Under the pieces are notes generated by a model. The model saw only the letters and a program-made list of their open reading frames with translations. It did not search any database and was not told the DNA's origin. 64,000 nucleotides of DNA. Source: Ascidia mentula. Taxonomy: Eukaryota > Chordata > Ascidiacea > Phlebobranchia > Ascidiidae. Position numbers and translations under genes: made by a program. Where the stretch lies: positions 18,646,266-18,710,265 of the forward strand of contig OX387197.1 of assembly GCA_947561715.1 (NCBI GenBank). The letters are read 5' to 3'. Each line of letters opens with the position of its first letter. Position 1 is the stretch's first letter. Positions 14,201 through 26,313 of this stretch are shown one piece after another.

Positions 14201-17200
14201 ATGTTTCCCTGAATACGTGACCAGAATATTTTTCCCACATAATAAACCAATAAAATTGACACTTTGTGTCACACATCTCGACAAGTTGTTCCCTTCGTTT
14301 CATTTTTTGCCATAGGACCAATAGTAGTAAAAACGGTCGACTTAGCAAATTCACAAGATGTTTGGGGAATTGTTTTGAACATTTTTGGAAATTTGCGATG
14401 ACGTATTGCCATACCCGGTAGAAATTCCAAACCGCACAATGAACTCACGTGTGGATCTCTAATGACGAATCGCATAATCTCCTTCCAGTTTTTGTCCACG
14501 GTGGTGAAAAGTCGTCCCTCCTCAGGCATCTGCTGCATGATGTCTTCCGAGCTGAAGATGGGCTCCAAGTAGAGCCACTGTGCTTGTACTTTGAGCCACT
14601 CGTCCAACGTATCCTGAATGTTGACCAAGCGTTCCTCCCACAGCTGTGGGCGAGAAACCAAGTTTAAAAACACATATATTTTTGCTTGGTTATTATATTG
14701 TGAAGAACTCTTCGTTCTGTTTTAAACCAGTTTATTGGTAAGGTCGGCAAGAAAGCATTTGTGTGCCAAAAAAGCAAAAGCATTCTCAAGAGCCTGCAGT
14801 TTTGTTTAACGAGCATTACCTTTGTTTCATCTTCAAAGGGTTTGATGAAGGGGGACCCCCTCATGGTTTGGGTTTTGACTATCTGATCATCGAGTGTTGT
14901 CTGAATCTCGTCGAGGGAAGATAAGATCGACACTCCAGAATCCCGATATTCGAGTGTGTTGAAGCAAATCTCGCCCCAGTCTTCCTTCATGCGCGCGAGC
15001 GCCTTCTCCAGTGAGAATTCCTATGGACAGAGAAAAATCGACCATATTACGCTCACATTTTGTGAAAAGATGCGCAAGGAAAGGTAATATGCGCGAAATA
15101 TGAAATATTATTTGAAGTCAAATCTTTGCCAACCGATTTTATCCACAACACGATGTTGGTGCCAATAACAATTCGTGTCTTTAAAGTAGTATCAAGTATT
15201 TTGATAACCTGATCAGGGTCGAAGCAATGCTTGATGATAACGAAGGCCATTTACGAAAAGAAAATGTTGCAGTCCTTGACATTAGCTTGCACCTATGTAC
15301 TTGTAAAATGAACATTCATAAACAAACCTTGCTTGCGGCGCCACTGATCGTCTCAAACTCGTTCATAAACGGTTCGAGATTTTTCTTCAGCATTTTTCTC
15401 AGCGTAGTTCCGGCATCCGGAGTCAGATCGTCACCATATATCTCAGACATCTTCACCCAGTGACGAGGTCGAATACCGGGGTTGCACATAGTCGAGATGA
15501 GCGGAATGTTTTCCTGAATAAACAACTCACTGCAGAAGACTATGTAGTTGACGCACGTATAAAAATATTTTGGTTTTACGAATCTAAATAAGGTATGTGA
15601 ACGGTAACTCTACAGACATCTCTTACGTTCATCGGTATTGGAAATAATCGTTTACAGGTGGAAAGAAGATTAAAAGTAGGCAGTGAAACAAGTTCTATTT
15701 GTTATGAAACGGTCCTCAAATGCGTCAAAGTGTGGTCCATACGTAAATGTACAAACTTTCACCATTTTGTGTATAGTCTTACAAGTCATGATGCAACACA
15801 GAAGCAAATACTTTGGAACCCATTGGTACAAATGAAATACCTTAAACTCTTTGACGTCATCCATGATAGCGGAACAGAGTTCAAGGATGACATCTTTCTT
15901 TTCCTCCTCAGCTTCCTCATCCTGTCCAATCTTCCTCCTTCGAGGAGCATTTTTTCTCTTCTCTTCCTCCATTTTCTTTTTCCTCAGAACAAAACTCTTG
16001 TTTGCTGCAAAACAGGATTTTTAAGACATGTAAGGATATCTTTTGTCATAATTACCATACACAGTTGGTGGAGATAAAAAAGGTTTGGTTTGTTTGGACA
16101 AGGTGAAAAAACGCACAAACATTAGCAACTAACTGACTATAAATATTATGTATTGACGAAATACAACGTCCACCGGTTATTGAACGCCGACCCACCTTTG
16201 TAGATTTCTCTCCAAAATTCGTCGACTTCACCTTCGATCGCTTCACTCTCCAGCTTCATAAACTCACCATCCATCCAACGTTTCTCGGCTTTCTGCCACT
16301 TCAATACTGTGCTGTACAACTTCTGGAAGGGTTCGATTGAAGTGAGGATGTTGTCCACGAGAGGATAACTCGTTTGATCCCACTTGAAAAGCACCTCTTC
16401 CTGTGGTTGTAGAAATGAAAACACGATGAAAGGTTTTTGTTTGTTAAACGAAGTTTAAACAAATATTTTGACATGTGCCTATTGTGGTTGACGAAACCTG
16501 CAAAAGTATCATTTTAAAAAGAAAGGACGGCCACAGAAACGCATAATGTTACAACGAAAGGTTTTAAGTCCCAAAATAAATAAAGCCTGCCAGTCACCTA
16601 TAGCCAAGATTAAACGTACAGTTCTACTATAAATAACAAGACATTTTACGTTAGGAATGTACGCTGTGAACATCACAGTTACCTTGTTGATGAAGGAGAT
16701 TTGCTCTTGTGCTTCGGCAAGTCGCTTCTGAACAGTGCGAGTGTCATTCACGTATTGTTGCATCATGTCCAGTTCTCCACATTCCTCGAACTCGCTCGCT
16801 CTCCTCCATAACTTGTTGAGTTCCATTTCGACTCGTTCGCGTTTCTGCAACAATTCCTGCTCGCCGGCCTTCTTTGAATCTTCAACAAGCTGAAAAATAT
16901 AGGGGGGGGAATGTAAATATTTGGAAAATGGGCATGCAGTAAATTTTATTTAAACGATTTATTTTTTTCATATTTTACATCCTGACCCACAATCTTAGCC
17001 AGAAAAAAATACACATGTCACATATTGTGAGCAAGGTTTAATGAAGACGTTGTTTTTACATTGAACACATTGGCCGAGCAGACTTCGATCGAAGTTTTAA
17101 ACTTATTCTTATCGGTTGTAACTTTATAAAAGGGGTTACTCAAGCCACAAAATCAACTAGTTTTTATGTAGGTGTAGTATCAGAATCATGAGTCAAACCA

Positions 17201-20200
17201 GGGTCCAAATAAACCGAAGCACTGATAGTAGACTGAATATTGCGCACCGTTTCGCAATAATTAATTTTCACATTATATATATGCTCAATATTCATTATGT
17301 CTGAAGACCACATATAAACACCAAGCGACTCACGTCATCGTTTTGTTCAAAGATAGGTTGGATTGTTTTCGGCCACGTCATCACGGCGCTGTTAAGTTCG
17401 ACGTCTTCCTGAGTAAAGATGTGGACATCCAGGAGGAAGCTCAGCCTCTTGTGACTCTCTCCGATCCTTTCCTTAAGCTCCGTCACCCCTACGGATAATA
17501 AGATATTTACGAACAGTGACTTTTGCGACCTTAGGTATATTGAGAGCTTGACATAAGTTTTTCCAGCGGTAGAGTGGAACCAAAGCGAATTTAATTGTAA
17601 CAAATTTATTGTACCAGGAAAAATTAATGAAGAAAATATTTCGCAGGAAACTTACCGGTGGTTCGTGCTTCCTTCACAAAATCGATCATGCTCATCATCT
17701 CCTCGCTGTTTTCAGGGTGTTTCAGACATCGCTGCTTAATTTGTTCGAAACGTTTGCAGATGCTTAAAACAAACAGCGAAGTCAGTAACACTCACCTTGC
17801 ACACAGGCATCGGGCTAAGTTTAAATGCAATCCCGACATCAAAACACACCCACACACACACTTACTCCTCATTGTCGGATCTGTGATCTTCCGTGAGTCG
17901 GTCGAGCAATGTGTCTGCATGTTGCCTCGCGTAGTCAACAAGTCCACGTTTGATGTCCTCGCAATCCAGACGAACCTAGAAACAAACAAGCTTTACTGTG
18001 GCAGTACAAACTGACATTCTTCATAAGTTATTTTGCACCAAGGCTACAAAAGATGCGACACGATAAACTGCCCACCATGTCGAAATGAACAATACTGTCG
18101 AGGTCCATAATCTCTGCTGCCACCATGCGGAACTGGTCGATGTAAGTACAGTAATCTTTAAAAGAATGTTCCTCCGATTTGAACTTTTCAATATCGGCAG
18201 CTGCCTCGCCGTTCACAAGGTAACTGTATTTCTCCACTGAAAGCAAGTGTGTTGTTGCTGCATTATATTTGTAATTGAAAATTTACATTTTCTTATCCTG
18301 ATTTTCACATAAAATATATTTTTAAATTATGTTTGTAAACAAATCTTTCAAGGTGATTGGACTTTGCAAAGCCTTTTCTGTGAATTACTTGTGGCACGCT
18401 TACCAAAGAAATCCATGTGTTCCTGGACGGACTCAAAGTTTTTGCTTACTGCTCTTCTCAAGGTCACCTTCACCCACTTCGTAAGGTGTTCCGCCACTGT
18501 GGTGTCCACATTCACTGTGGACGACGAGCCAGAAAGCCATGATTGTACGGTGGGAACGCTGTGCATACTTCCGCTGATCGTATCTGCAACGAACAGGATG
18601 CATTCCTCCAAGTCCTGAAACGAAAATATTATGCTAAATATTGTCATGTTGACATAAAATTATCGTAGTATAAATGCTTGCTTTTCATTACAAATGTCTA
18701 TGTTCGATTAAAAAAACATTTTCATGTATCTAAGACAGGAAGCGAAAACCTAACATACATAAACCATCCTTGCACAAAATGCTTTGGTCGCTTCCAACAT
18801 TTTCCATGTGTTGTGGTTTTAAATAATGATTTCTTTCCTCAATGTAAATGGAAGTAAGTTTACCTGGGAACTGGGATAGAATTCCATTTTGCCTTCATCA
18901 AAAGTGAGTTCCATTTTGAAGATGGGAAGTTTGAATTTGTATTCCAAATCAAACAGTGACACCCAGTGTTCGAGAGATCGCGCAACGAGATCTTTTAGCT
19001 GCAGAACACATTACAAATACATGTATGCGAGTCAATAAGCAAAACAATACAAAACGTTGGTACATACACAGGTAACTTAACAAAAATATTGTTTATTAAC
19101 CGTGAAGTTTGGGGTGCGCTTTCTGATGGAGTTGTATTTTGGAAAAGCTAATGTTCACAAAAAACTCCATCACAGTAAAATATGACAGGTAAAGCGTTTA
19201 TGAAAACGGGAAGCACTGAAAATGTAATTGTCCCCATGCAACAACATATGTCCAAGGGACCAATACGACGATAACAATGAAATACAAAAAATAACAGATC
19301 AAGTATCTGTCACAACTGTAATTTAAGAAAGGGTCGTGGAACGTTGTATACATAAGGTTAAAACTGAGGGGTGATATTTCGTTATTACAACACGTCTACG
19401 AGGTGTTTACAGAAAATTAATTTGCAGAACCATAATCGACAAATCTCTAGGCAAGTCGTCTATATTGATGCACTTTGTTTTTTAAAACTTATGTAACCAA
19501 TTTACCTGATTGGAAATTAACGTTGTGACACATGAATAAAAGGAATCAAGTTTGTCCTTTTTGATCATTTTGAACTTCTGGTCATCGCTAAATACGTTTA
19601 TGATCCTGGGATACCACCTCTGCATCAAACGATCCTCGGATTTTTCGCATTCAATTGCTACATGGTTACGCAGATGTTCAATATCAATGGGTCCCTGCGT
19701 TCTACATCACAAGATACAGTGTGATTAGTTTTTACCCACAAATTGGGGTTCATAAAAACAACAAGATATGTGTAGAAGAATACAATATATGCGTGAAGAT
19801 GAAGTCATTCAAGGTACATTACCATGAAGTAGGTAACTTAAATTACAAGTTTTAAAATATATATTGGTGCCTTAATGAGCAATTTTAACAATTGTTTTGT
19901 CTTTCAGAAAAACAACTGAAGAATTTATAAAAGGTAATAATGTTCAATGCTAAACAAAATGGACTAAACCCAAAACAATTTCACAAAGCCCAAATAAAAG
20001 AGCATTAAATTTAAGTATGCTACTCTCGAGTCCCAAAGTTTGTTTTTTTACCTCAGATCAGACAGATCCACCATGAGGATATACTGTAGGTTTGTCTGAC
20101 ACATTTGCAGAACAGTTTGCATAGACTGATGGGTAATCCATAAGTTGGCTGCAATATCATTTCTAGCTTTGACGAAGGTGTTGTGCCAAGGACTAGAGTA

Positions 20201-21637
20201 ATCAATTCCCCTGATAGGAAAAAGTTTGGTATAGAGTTAAGCTAGATGAGAAAAATCAACAAAAAATTAACATAAACAAATAGCCATGTCACAACTTACA
20301 ATAAAAATGACCATTTGAAACTGTGAGTCAAATTACACATAAGAAACAACACTTTTAGACAACCAAGACACATTAAATAGTAAAAATTGACCTTGATTAG
20401 ATAAGGTCTTCACCAATTAAAAGTATGCTTACATTGGTTCAGAGGGTGGAGGTCCGGCTTGCTCCTCATCCAGCCCCTTTACTGATGGTTTCAACAGCAC
20501 ATGTTGAACTACATAAAAATACAATTTTGTGGTTAAGAAGTAAAACCATTGGTTGGTACAAAAAACTTATTGGAAAATATTTAGAAATGAAATGCATTTA
20601 TCAAGAAAACGTTTAATTTGCTTGAAGGTCAGTGGTAATAAGAGGAAAAAGGGCATTTAACACCTGAGGATGGATATTACATAACAGCTCTCACCCATAG
20701 ACTTTTTGGAACTTGCTTCAAAGTCTATTTTCACTTCTGCGAACGTGTCATTTATCAGTTCCTTCTGCTGCTTAGATTGTTGCAAATGTTGTGGAACCTT
20801 GGCCAAAATGGAATCCAGCCAATGTTGTTGCAAAGGTACAACTGGGCCAGATTCAACACATTTCTTCATGTACATGTACATTTGCTATCACAAGAAAAAA
20901 AAGTCAAACATATTAACTGTTAACCATTAAACATTCTCTTACCCGTCTCTTTCGTTCAACGCTCATCATCTAGAATGCAAGAAAAAATAACTTTATCGAT
21001 ATTTATTGTTTTTCACTTATACAACTGTAGATTACAAAAGATAAATGCTGTACATACCGCAGTTGGCATATTTGGCTCTGATTTTTTTGTTGGTGCTCGT
21101 CGAACATACTCAGCTGTTTCTTCAGCTGCCTGTTCGGCCTCCTTGATACTAAGATGAAAACAAAGAAATCATAGCATTTCAATTAGGACAAACCTTAATA
21201 TCTATTTCTAATGAAAATTGCTTTGTAGGTTATACGATGACCTAATTGTCATGGCTGTATTTACATCTCCTCTGCAAAACCTTCCAAAGCAAATGACTTA
21301 TATCTCAAAAAAAGCTCAAATCTGAAATGTTCACGGCAGAATATAATATTGCCGAAGATTTTAACAAAGTCACTTTAATTGAAATTTAGGATTTTAGAAG
21401 CAGGAATTTATTGAAAAAGTTGCATAAAACCTACATTATGTTGTTAAGAACTTGTTGGTAGTGTTTGCTTCTTCTGTATGTCATCAGTTTGCTTTTAGAA
21501 AAATCTCGACTTCCGCCTCCCCCTGATGCCATTCCATTGCGCATTGGAATTGGTGGAAGGCGTTGGCGATTGGAGCTTTTCATTGTACCTCCATTGCCCA
21601 AAGAGTTGGACATCTTCTCTTTTGAGGAAGATGCCAT
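1..21637 (-). CDS. DNAH12: Axonemal inner-arm dynein heavy chain, DNAH12-like (3' end outside window)
   Basis: This is a multi-exon gene for a microtubule motor ATPase of the ciliary inner arm. The start ATG is at 21635-21637 on the minus strand, and about 40 exons can be read in order: tail, linker, AAA1 (P-loop GPAGTGKT), AAA2 (GDPFAGKT), AAA3 (GPTGTGKS, split by an intron), AAA4 (GVGGSGRQS), coiled-coil stalk with microtubule-binding tip, and AAA5. The leftmost exon (before about 300) holds the acidic helix that follows AAA5, so AAA6 and the C-terminal domain lie beyond base 1. Assignment to the DNAH3/7/12 single-headed group is firm. DNAH12 is preferred because the N-terminal stretches [21 protein letters not shown] and [11 protein letters not shown] resemble what I recall of that paralogue; this is memory, not an alignment. 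No frameshift or premature stop was seen in the exons, and introns are short with GT-AG ends. I see no bidirectional partner upstream. Confidence 0.93.
894..929 (+). ncRNA. Hammerhead-like ribozyme motif (minimal stem III), antisense in dynein intron
   Basis: CUGAUGA lies at 894-900. One extra U (901) is followed by a 6-bp stem II (902-907 with 913-918, including one G-U pair), GAAA at 919-922, then C-G and a UC (925-926) that would be the cleavage site. Stem I starts with G-U-A (891-893) pairing U-A-C (927-929). The extra base beside stem II and the two-pair stem III make this a minimal or decayed form. It lies in an intron, on the strand opposite to the gene. Confidence 0.45.
2520..4258 (-). 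other. Dynein stalk coiled coil and microtubule-binding domain
   Basis: Exons at about 4020-4258 and 3605-3785 encode the ascending coiled coil (heptad-rich, including [19 protein letters not shown]). The exon at about 3230-3453 is the microtubule-binding tip ([16 protein letters not shown], then [16 protein letters not shown]). Exons at about 2985-3108 and 2522-2690 give the descending coiled coil ([19 protein letters not shown]). Order and spacing match the family. Confidence 0.9.
5309..5335 (-). ncRNA. Hammerhead-like core in dynein intron
   Basis: On the minus strand CUGAUGA (5329-5335) is followed by one extra A, a perfect 5-bp stem GCGAG/CUCGC (5323-5327 with 5313-5317) and GAAA (5309-5312). 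A 3-bp CAC/GUG stem I can be drawn just outside. No proper stem III or UH cleavage site is evident, so activity is doubtful. It lies in an intron in the sense orientation of the dynein gene. Confidence 0.35.
6266..6360 (+). ncRNA. Hammerhead-like element with 11-bp inverted arms
   Basis: Perfect inverted arms CTGTTCTTCTG (6266-6276) and CAGAAGAACAG (6350-6360) enclose CUGAGGA (6287-6293), a stem II with one bulged U (6296-6313), GAAA (6314-6317) and CGUC. The arms would extend stem I. The same sequence family occurs inverted at 33690-33775. It lies in a dynein intron, antisense to the gene. Confidence 0.5.
6690..8858 (-). other. Dynein AAA3 module
   Basis: Exon 8483-8858 ends inside the P-loop ([10 protein letters not shown]) and the next exon, starting at 8235, supplies the GKS, so an intron splits the Walker A motif. 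Walker B is [15 protein letters not shown] in the exon ending near 7883. The exon from about 7637 continues with [10 protein letters not shown] and the family signature [11 protein letters not shown], and exons near 7115 and 6842 ([16 protein letters not shown]) complete AAA3. Confidence 0.9.
7773..7848 (+). repeat. Partial copy of a tRNA-derived SINE family
   Basis: About 76 bases match 53655-53733 at roughly nine positions in ten by eye, with a 3-base length difference. The fragment contains the A-box-like GGCGATCACAG but stops before the B box seen in the longer copy. It lies in the intron next to a dynein AAA3 exon and does not overlap the splice donor near 7882. Confidence 0.6.
9000..10217 (-). 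other. Dynein AAA2 module
   Basis: The AAA2 Walker A GDPFAGKT is encoded by 10181-10204 (minus) in an exon beginning at 10217. The next exon (about 9720-9930) has the Walker-B-like segment [15 protein letters not shown] and the arginine-containing loop. Exons at about 9270-9460 (starting [14 protein letters not shown]) and 9000-9120 finish the module. AAA2 usually binds ATP structurally in dyneins. Confidence 0.9.
10965..12308 (-). other. Dynein AAA1 catalytic module
   Basis: AAA1 is the principal ATP-hydrolysing site of dynein. Walker A GPAGTGKT is encoded by 12201-12224 on the minus strand, preceded by the conserved [14 protein letters not shown]. The next exon (11868-12011) reads [19 protein letters not shown] and has Walker [11 protein letters not shown]. 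The exon at about 11455-11600 has the sensor-I region [21 protein letters not shown], and the one at about 10965-11213 has the following helical part. All key ATPase residues are present, so the motor is expected to be active. Confidence 0.92.
12610..21637 (-). other. Dynein tail and linker exons (N-terminal region)
   Basis: About 23 exons encode the tail and linker upstream of AAA1. Readable blocks include exon 1 (about 21434-21637, basic and Gly/Ser rich), about 20700-20960, 20040-20215, 19510-19695, 18885-19005, 18405-18615, 18080-18240, 17335-17490, 16690-16890 (helical, Glu/Lys/Arg rich), 16195-16400, 15325-15515, 14445-14645, 13485-13720, 13205-13310 and 12905-13015. The block at about 15855-16005 has a strongly charged stretch ([10 protein letters not shown] followed by PRRRK and an acidic run). 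The linker block with [19 protein letters not shown] at 15420-15480 is the family's conserved N2 region. Exon limits come from reading frame plus AG/GT context and are approximate. Confidence 0.85.
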
Positions 21638-23479
21638 ACTTTGTGGTTACACAATAAACTTTATATCATTATGGACACAGAATAAATATTTTTTTGTTGT
21701 GAACTGCAAGAAAAAGACTTTTATATACAAACCATATAAAAAGCTACCTAACAAATGATGATCATCCTACTCACAAAAAATCATAGGTTACTTGTAACAT
21801 GGGCACCTATAAACAGGACTTAAACCTCACATCTGCAAACTTGAATGTTACTACACGTCTGCATTTAAAATTACAAAACGAGGATTTGACAGGAGGTTAT
21901 TTAAAAATGTAATTTTAAATGTGAAGTTTCCATCTGTGTCACGCACAACAAGTGGCATGGGAAAAGGAAAGATTTCAGGAAGAAAATATTAAATCTTGTC
22001 ACACATCTGCATATTAGTAACCCTTTCTATTGTAAACATAGGCCTACACCTTTAGAATAGGTTTTAAGACTACTCTGTAATTTGGAACACTGCATAGAAC
22101 AAAACTTGGACCATGTTTCTTAACTGGTCCACGGCCTCCAAACGCATATTGCGCACATTTTAGAAACTTTGTTTGGGCTGCCTTCAGCTCGATTTATATC
22201 AAGAAGATAACAGTATTTTTCAAATCAAATACTTCCTGTGCAAAACGTATACTTTCGCCTATTTAAGTATTATTTTTCTGTGAACCTGTTATTATACATA
22301 ACTTAATGTTAGGTTCATAAAATCATCATAAAAGTTGTTTTGAAATATTACCTATCCGCAAATGTAAAATGGTTGAGAATTGAGAACCACTGCACTGCTT
22401 TGTTGTGAATATTTAATAAGGCCGTTGTTAGTTGTAATATTTACAAAACACACTAATTTCATGATGAAAGACGTCGCCAAACCTGTTTACAATATCAATA
22501 AAACCAACGCAAATGTAAAATCCAGTGTTACTTTTCACAGTTTTTCGCATGATTCGTTTCCTTAGTTACTGCGGAGAGCTCTGTAGCGCTACATGTGGCA
22601 AAATAATTTTTGAAAGGGATAAATGCACGGGGTAGTTGAAAAAACTAAAAAAAAACTTTTTTTGCAATCCCAGCTTTAAATGAAAGGTGTATTATTGTTA
22701 GCTACCGCCAAACAGACTGAAATACATAAACTTACATTATAAAATAAATTAGGAGGTCAAGAATGATTTTATTCATACCAGCTTGGATATGTTTTGTTTT
22801 TGGTTGCATCGCGAATTCAGTCAGCATTGGTAATAACTACTTTTAAACGTCAATTATTGTAATTTGATTGGGTCATAAACATGCAAACACTACACTTTGA
22901 CGTAACTTTTTTGTCAATTGTTTTTTTAATTTGTATTCACTGCGACACACCTGGCTTCGTCTCGCGACGCATCAATGTGCCGTGACACGCCGTTGCGGTA
23001 CATGGCAATGCAATACACAAGTGGATATCCCAAAAAAGTTGATAGGCTATCTAAAAAAACGTTTCGAGACTGTCATTCGATCAAAATCGTCTCACCTAAA
23101 CTGTGGAATCATTCTTTACTTTTTGCTTGAAGAACTTTTTTTGTTCCAGTCAAATACAAATCTTCAACATATCAGCTTTAATACTGCGAAATTTACTGGC
23201 GGAAAAACAATAAAATGTACAAATGTTAAACATCATAAACACTGCTGTGTTTGGACGGCACTTAACGTAGGCACTACGTGAAGAATTTTATGTTTCAATA
23301 CAGTAAACAAATGCGCACAAGTAAATGATACTGTTGGCGTTTTGTTTCGTTTAAGGGAACAAACAGTTGACTTAAAAAAACTTTCCCACTGAAGGAGCTC
23401 ACTGCGTCGCATAACACGGTTACAAAATTCACGAGGAAGTTCCTTTGCATTTATCCATAAACTTCACTTCAGGAGGTGT
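21638..23479. other. Intergenic, nothing recognised
   Basis: This is AT-rich sequence between the dynein start codon and the stop of the next minus-strand gene. It should hold the dynein promoter. Short open frames here (for example 22931-23281 plus) have no recognisable domain and no splice partners. Confidence 0.6.
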
Positions 23480-26313
23480 TCATTTTCTTTTCTTTCTCCC
23501 AGAACCAGGAAAGTGGTCCGGAAGGAATTTCCTGCGCTTCTTTAGTTCTTCCTTCACGTTGAGACCGAACTTCATATTCACAGACGGTCCCCAGATTTCG
23601 TTGTCAGCCAGGTACAAAGCCTGAATGATCAAATCGTGAAGCTCCCGACCAAGGGTCCGTGGATCGTCGAAAGTTTGCAATGCAAAGAGTGCATACTGTT
23701 CGCGCCGTGCCAAGGCCAATAGGAGACGCAACTCAATAAGCAGCGCTGTGGTGTCGGGCGAAAACGCCTCAATACCACTGAAATGCTCATAGAGCTTCTT
23801 GATTCGGCCGCAGTGACACTCCTCGCCTTCTAGAAGCTTCTGCTTCAAACCTTCGTCCGCCCCACCGATGTAAATCTGACTCGTATTGCCTATGTCAGGC
23901 AATGTGTCGGAGGTGGTATCGTGGAGTACAAGCAGGTACATGACGTTTTCGGTGCTGGACGGATCAAAGCCATCAGGAATTGGATGGCACAATTTCCTTA
24001 TGAGAGTCTTTACTTTGGGATGAATCCATTTTAACTCCGATGGAAAATCGAACCCCAGTTCGGTGCAGTCGCTCGATTGAACCACCCACCGCTGCCAGGA
24101 GAATTTTGGGTCATCTCTAGCTCTCACGGGGGTGGAGTCGTCGCCTTCTGACGAGTCTTTCGCATAGGGATCTTTTTTAACGTACACGAAAGCTGGACAC
24201 AAATCCTCTTTTTCAAGTTCCCCCGTAACGTTCAGTGTAGAAGGTAGATTGCTTATGGAGGCCTTGTGCTCGTACAGAACAGTCTGTATGTGAGCTTTTC
24301 GGACAATACCCTTGCGAAATTGCTTGGGAAGATCGAAGAAGTCGAAAGGCTTTGATTCTCCCGACTTAGTGTTCCACCTTTTAATTTTTAAGAGAACATT
24401 TAAAAGATAGGCAATGCCAGTCTATAAAGCAACACACTAATTGTTTTTCTAATATTTGAAAAGATTTATTGGAAATCACCATACAGTTGACACACATTAT
24501 TTTTAAATTTTGCGATAACAATAGTGTATGAACATCACGATTCAAAATATTGACAGTGTGGCGCCCTCAGACCATGAACAAACTTAGTAATTCTTAATCA
24601 GTGCTAAATTACTGTACGTACCTGATATTGTACTGTTGTCGAATCAAATTGACAGCGATCTTTTTCGGAGTTTTGGGTCTAAACGGCTTTAGGATGTCGG
24701 TTGGGCTTTTAGCAGCGCTAACGCATTCGCGCAAGGCAGCTTTTTCTGCAAACTCCATGGTGTTTCCATTTTCTGTCACTTCCTTTGGCATATACCGGGT
24801 GAGATCCTTGCACTCAAGAATTTCCTCCAATTTTCCGTCCTTTTCCTCATCGCCAAGTTGTCTGCAAAGCATAGTCACATTATAAAAAGTTTCCATTCAT
24901 TTGTTTCGTAAAGAACAAAGCATTATTTCAGTCCCAATAGTTATTTTGGTTTAAAACTTCAGATGCAATAGCATGCACGCAACATAAGGTTTGGCAAATT
25001 CTAAAACTTAAAATGAATACTAAAAATATGGTGGCGCCTATAACTTAGAAACCTAAAACCGTGGTTTTAGCCAGGTTTGTAACATATATAAAAGCTTTTT
25101 TAATGTGTATTTGTTTGCCTTAAATGTTTTATTAACATGCGAAGTTGTGGTACAAATAATACTACTGAAAGCTACGTACCCAACCCATATTCTATTGGTT
25201 TTGCAACCATGAAAAGATTATTACAAATATCCTTTATAGCGCGTACAATAAAAGTTTACATTCGACAACCCCTTTTAAATGTCACAGCGCTATTCATTCG
25301 TGATACAATCAGCCTCGGTAGCTCGCCAATCCATCTTATTCTCTGTTGACTGAGCGCCTAGGCGTTCTTTATGATCGCACAAAGTGCCGAGCAACGTCAC
25401 AATGTCTGACAATAAGTTGGCCGAACAAAGCTAGAACGTGTTTGGCATGTCATAAAACAAGTTATCAACGCCTTTACTAAAGTCGCAGGGTTGTGTTGTA
25501 ACTTCTTGGAAAGATTAAAACCCATTGGAAAGATGATAAAAAAGCTGCTTTGAAGCTATTTTCGTATAAGCTTTGCAAATTTGGATCATTTTGGGTTGAT
25601 AGGAATTCACTTAACGCAGAATAACTCGTTAGTTTCATATCATGAAAAGTAGCAACGAATTCCTAGAAACCTACCTCAAATCTAACGTCATAGTAATATT
25701 ATTGTTCCCGAACAAAGCTTCTTCGAATTTCAACAGAACCGCCTTCTTTATGAGTAGATGTTGTTTCTGTTGTTTGTGGAGGTCCAGCGCTTGGAGAAGT
25801 TGTTCCAAGTCTGACAAAGGCTTAGTAGTTTTCTTCTGTGAAAAGCAATCACATGATCAAAATATACTTCAATGAATTTGACCAAAGGCGTTGGTCGCAG
25901 ATTTATATTCCTAATGTAGAAATCTCCACTAATGCCAGTGGCTACAAATCGTCTCAAAATTAGGTTGACTAAAGTGTTTCCTAACAATTCCAAAACGCTT
26001 AAAATTAGATTTAAGCCATCGAAAGAAAAACCTTATGATTTGTTTTCTGTTCTTCAGCTTCTTCCTCTTCACTTTCTTCCTCTCCCTTCTTTTCATCTTC
26101 ACTTTCTTCCTCCTCTTCTTCTTCCTCGCTTCCTTCTCCATCCTCTAACCTCTTGGCCTTGGCCGCAACTTCTTTGTTGATCGCTGCCAGTATTCCAGCC
26201 TTTATTCTTTCGCCGATGTACATGAGATCTCTGTACATATCGACCAGCGCAACGTCGCTGTTTTCTGTGTCTCCCATGCTGAGAATGTTTTTCAACAGAC
26301 TGTTGTCACCCAT
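23480..26313 (-). CDS. Unrecognised 526-residue protein with acidic region and possible GIY-YIG-like segment
   Basis: Four exons join in frame: 26032-26313, 25675-25835, 24622-24861 and 23480-24377 (all complement), totalling 527 codons including TGA or equivalent stop. The start ATG (26311-26313) follows an AG at 26321-26322 closely, which could be a trans-splice acceptor. Residues about 55-87 are very rich in Glu/Asp/Ser (poly-Glu). Exon 2 is helical and Leu/Gln/Lys rich. Exon 4 encodes a globular region ending in a basic tail GSGRKKRK, a possible nuclear signal. Residues about 373-428 contain MYLLVLHDT and SQIYIGGADEGLKQKL, which resemble the two strands of a GIY-YIG nuclease fold; the family's catalytic Arg and Glu cannot be assigned securely. 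I do not recognise the protein; function unknown. Confidence 0.8.
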
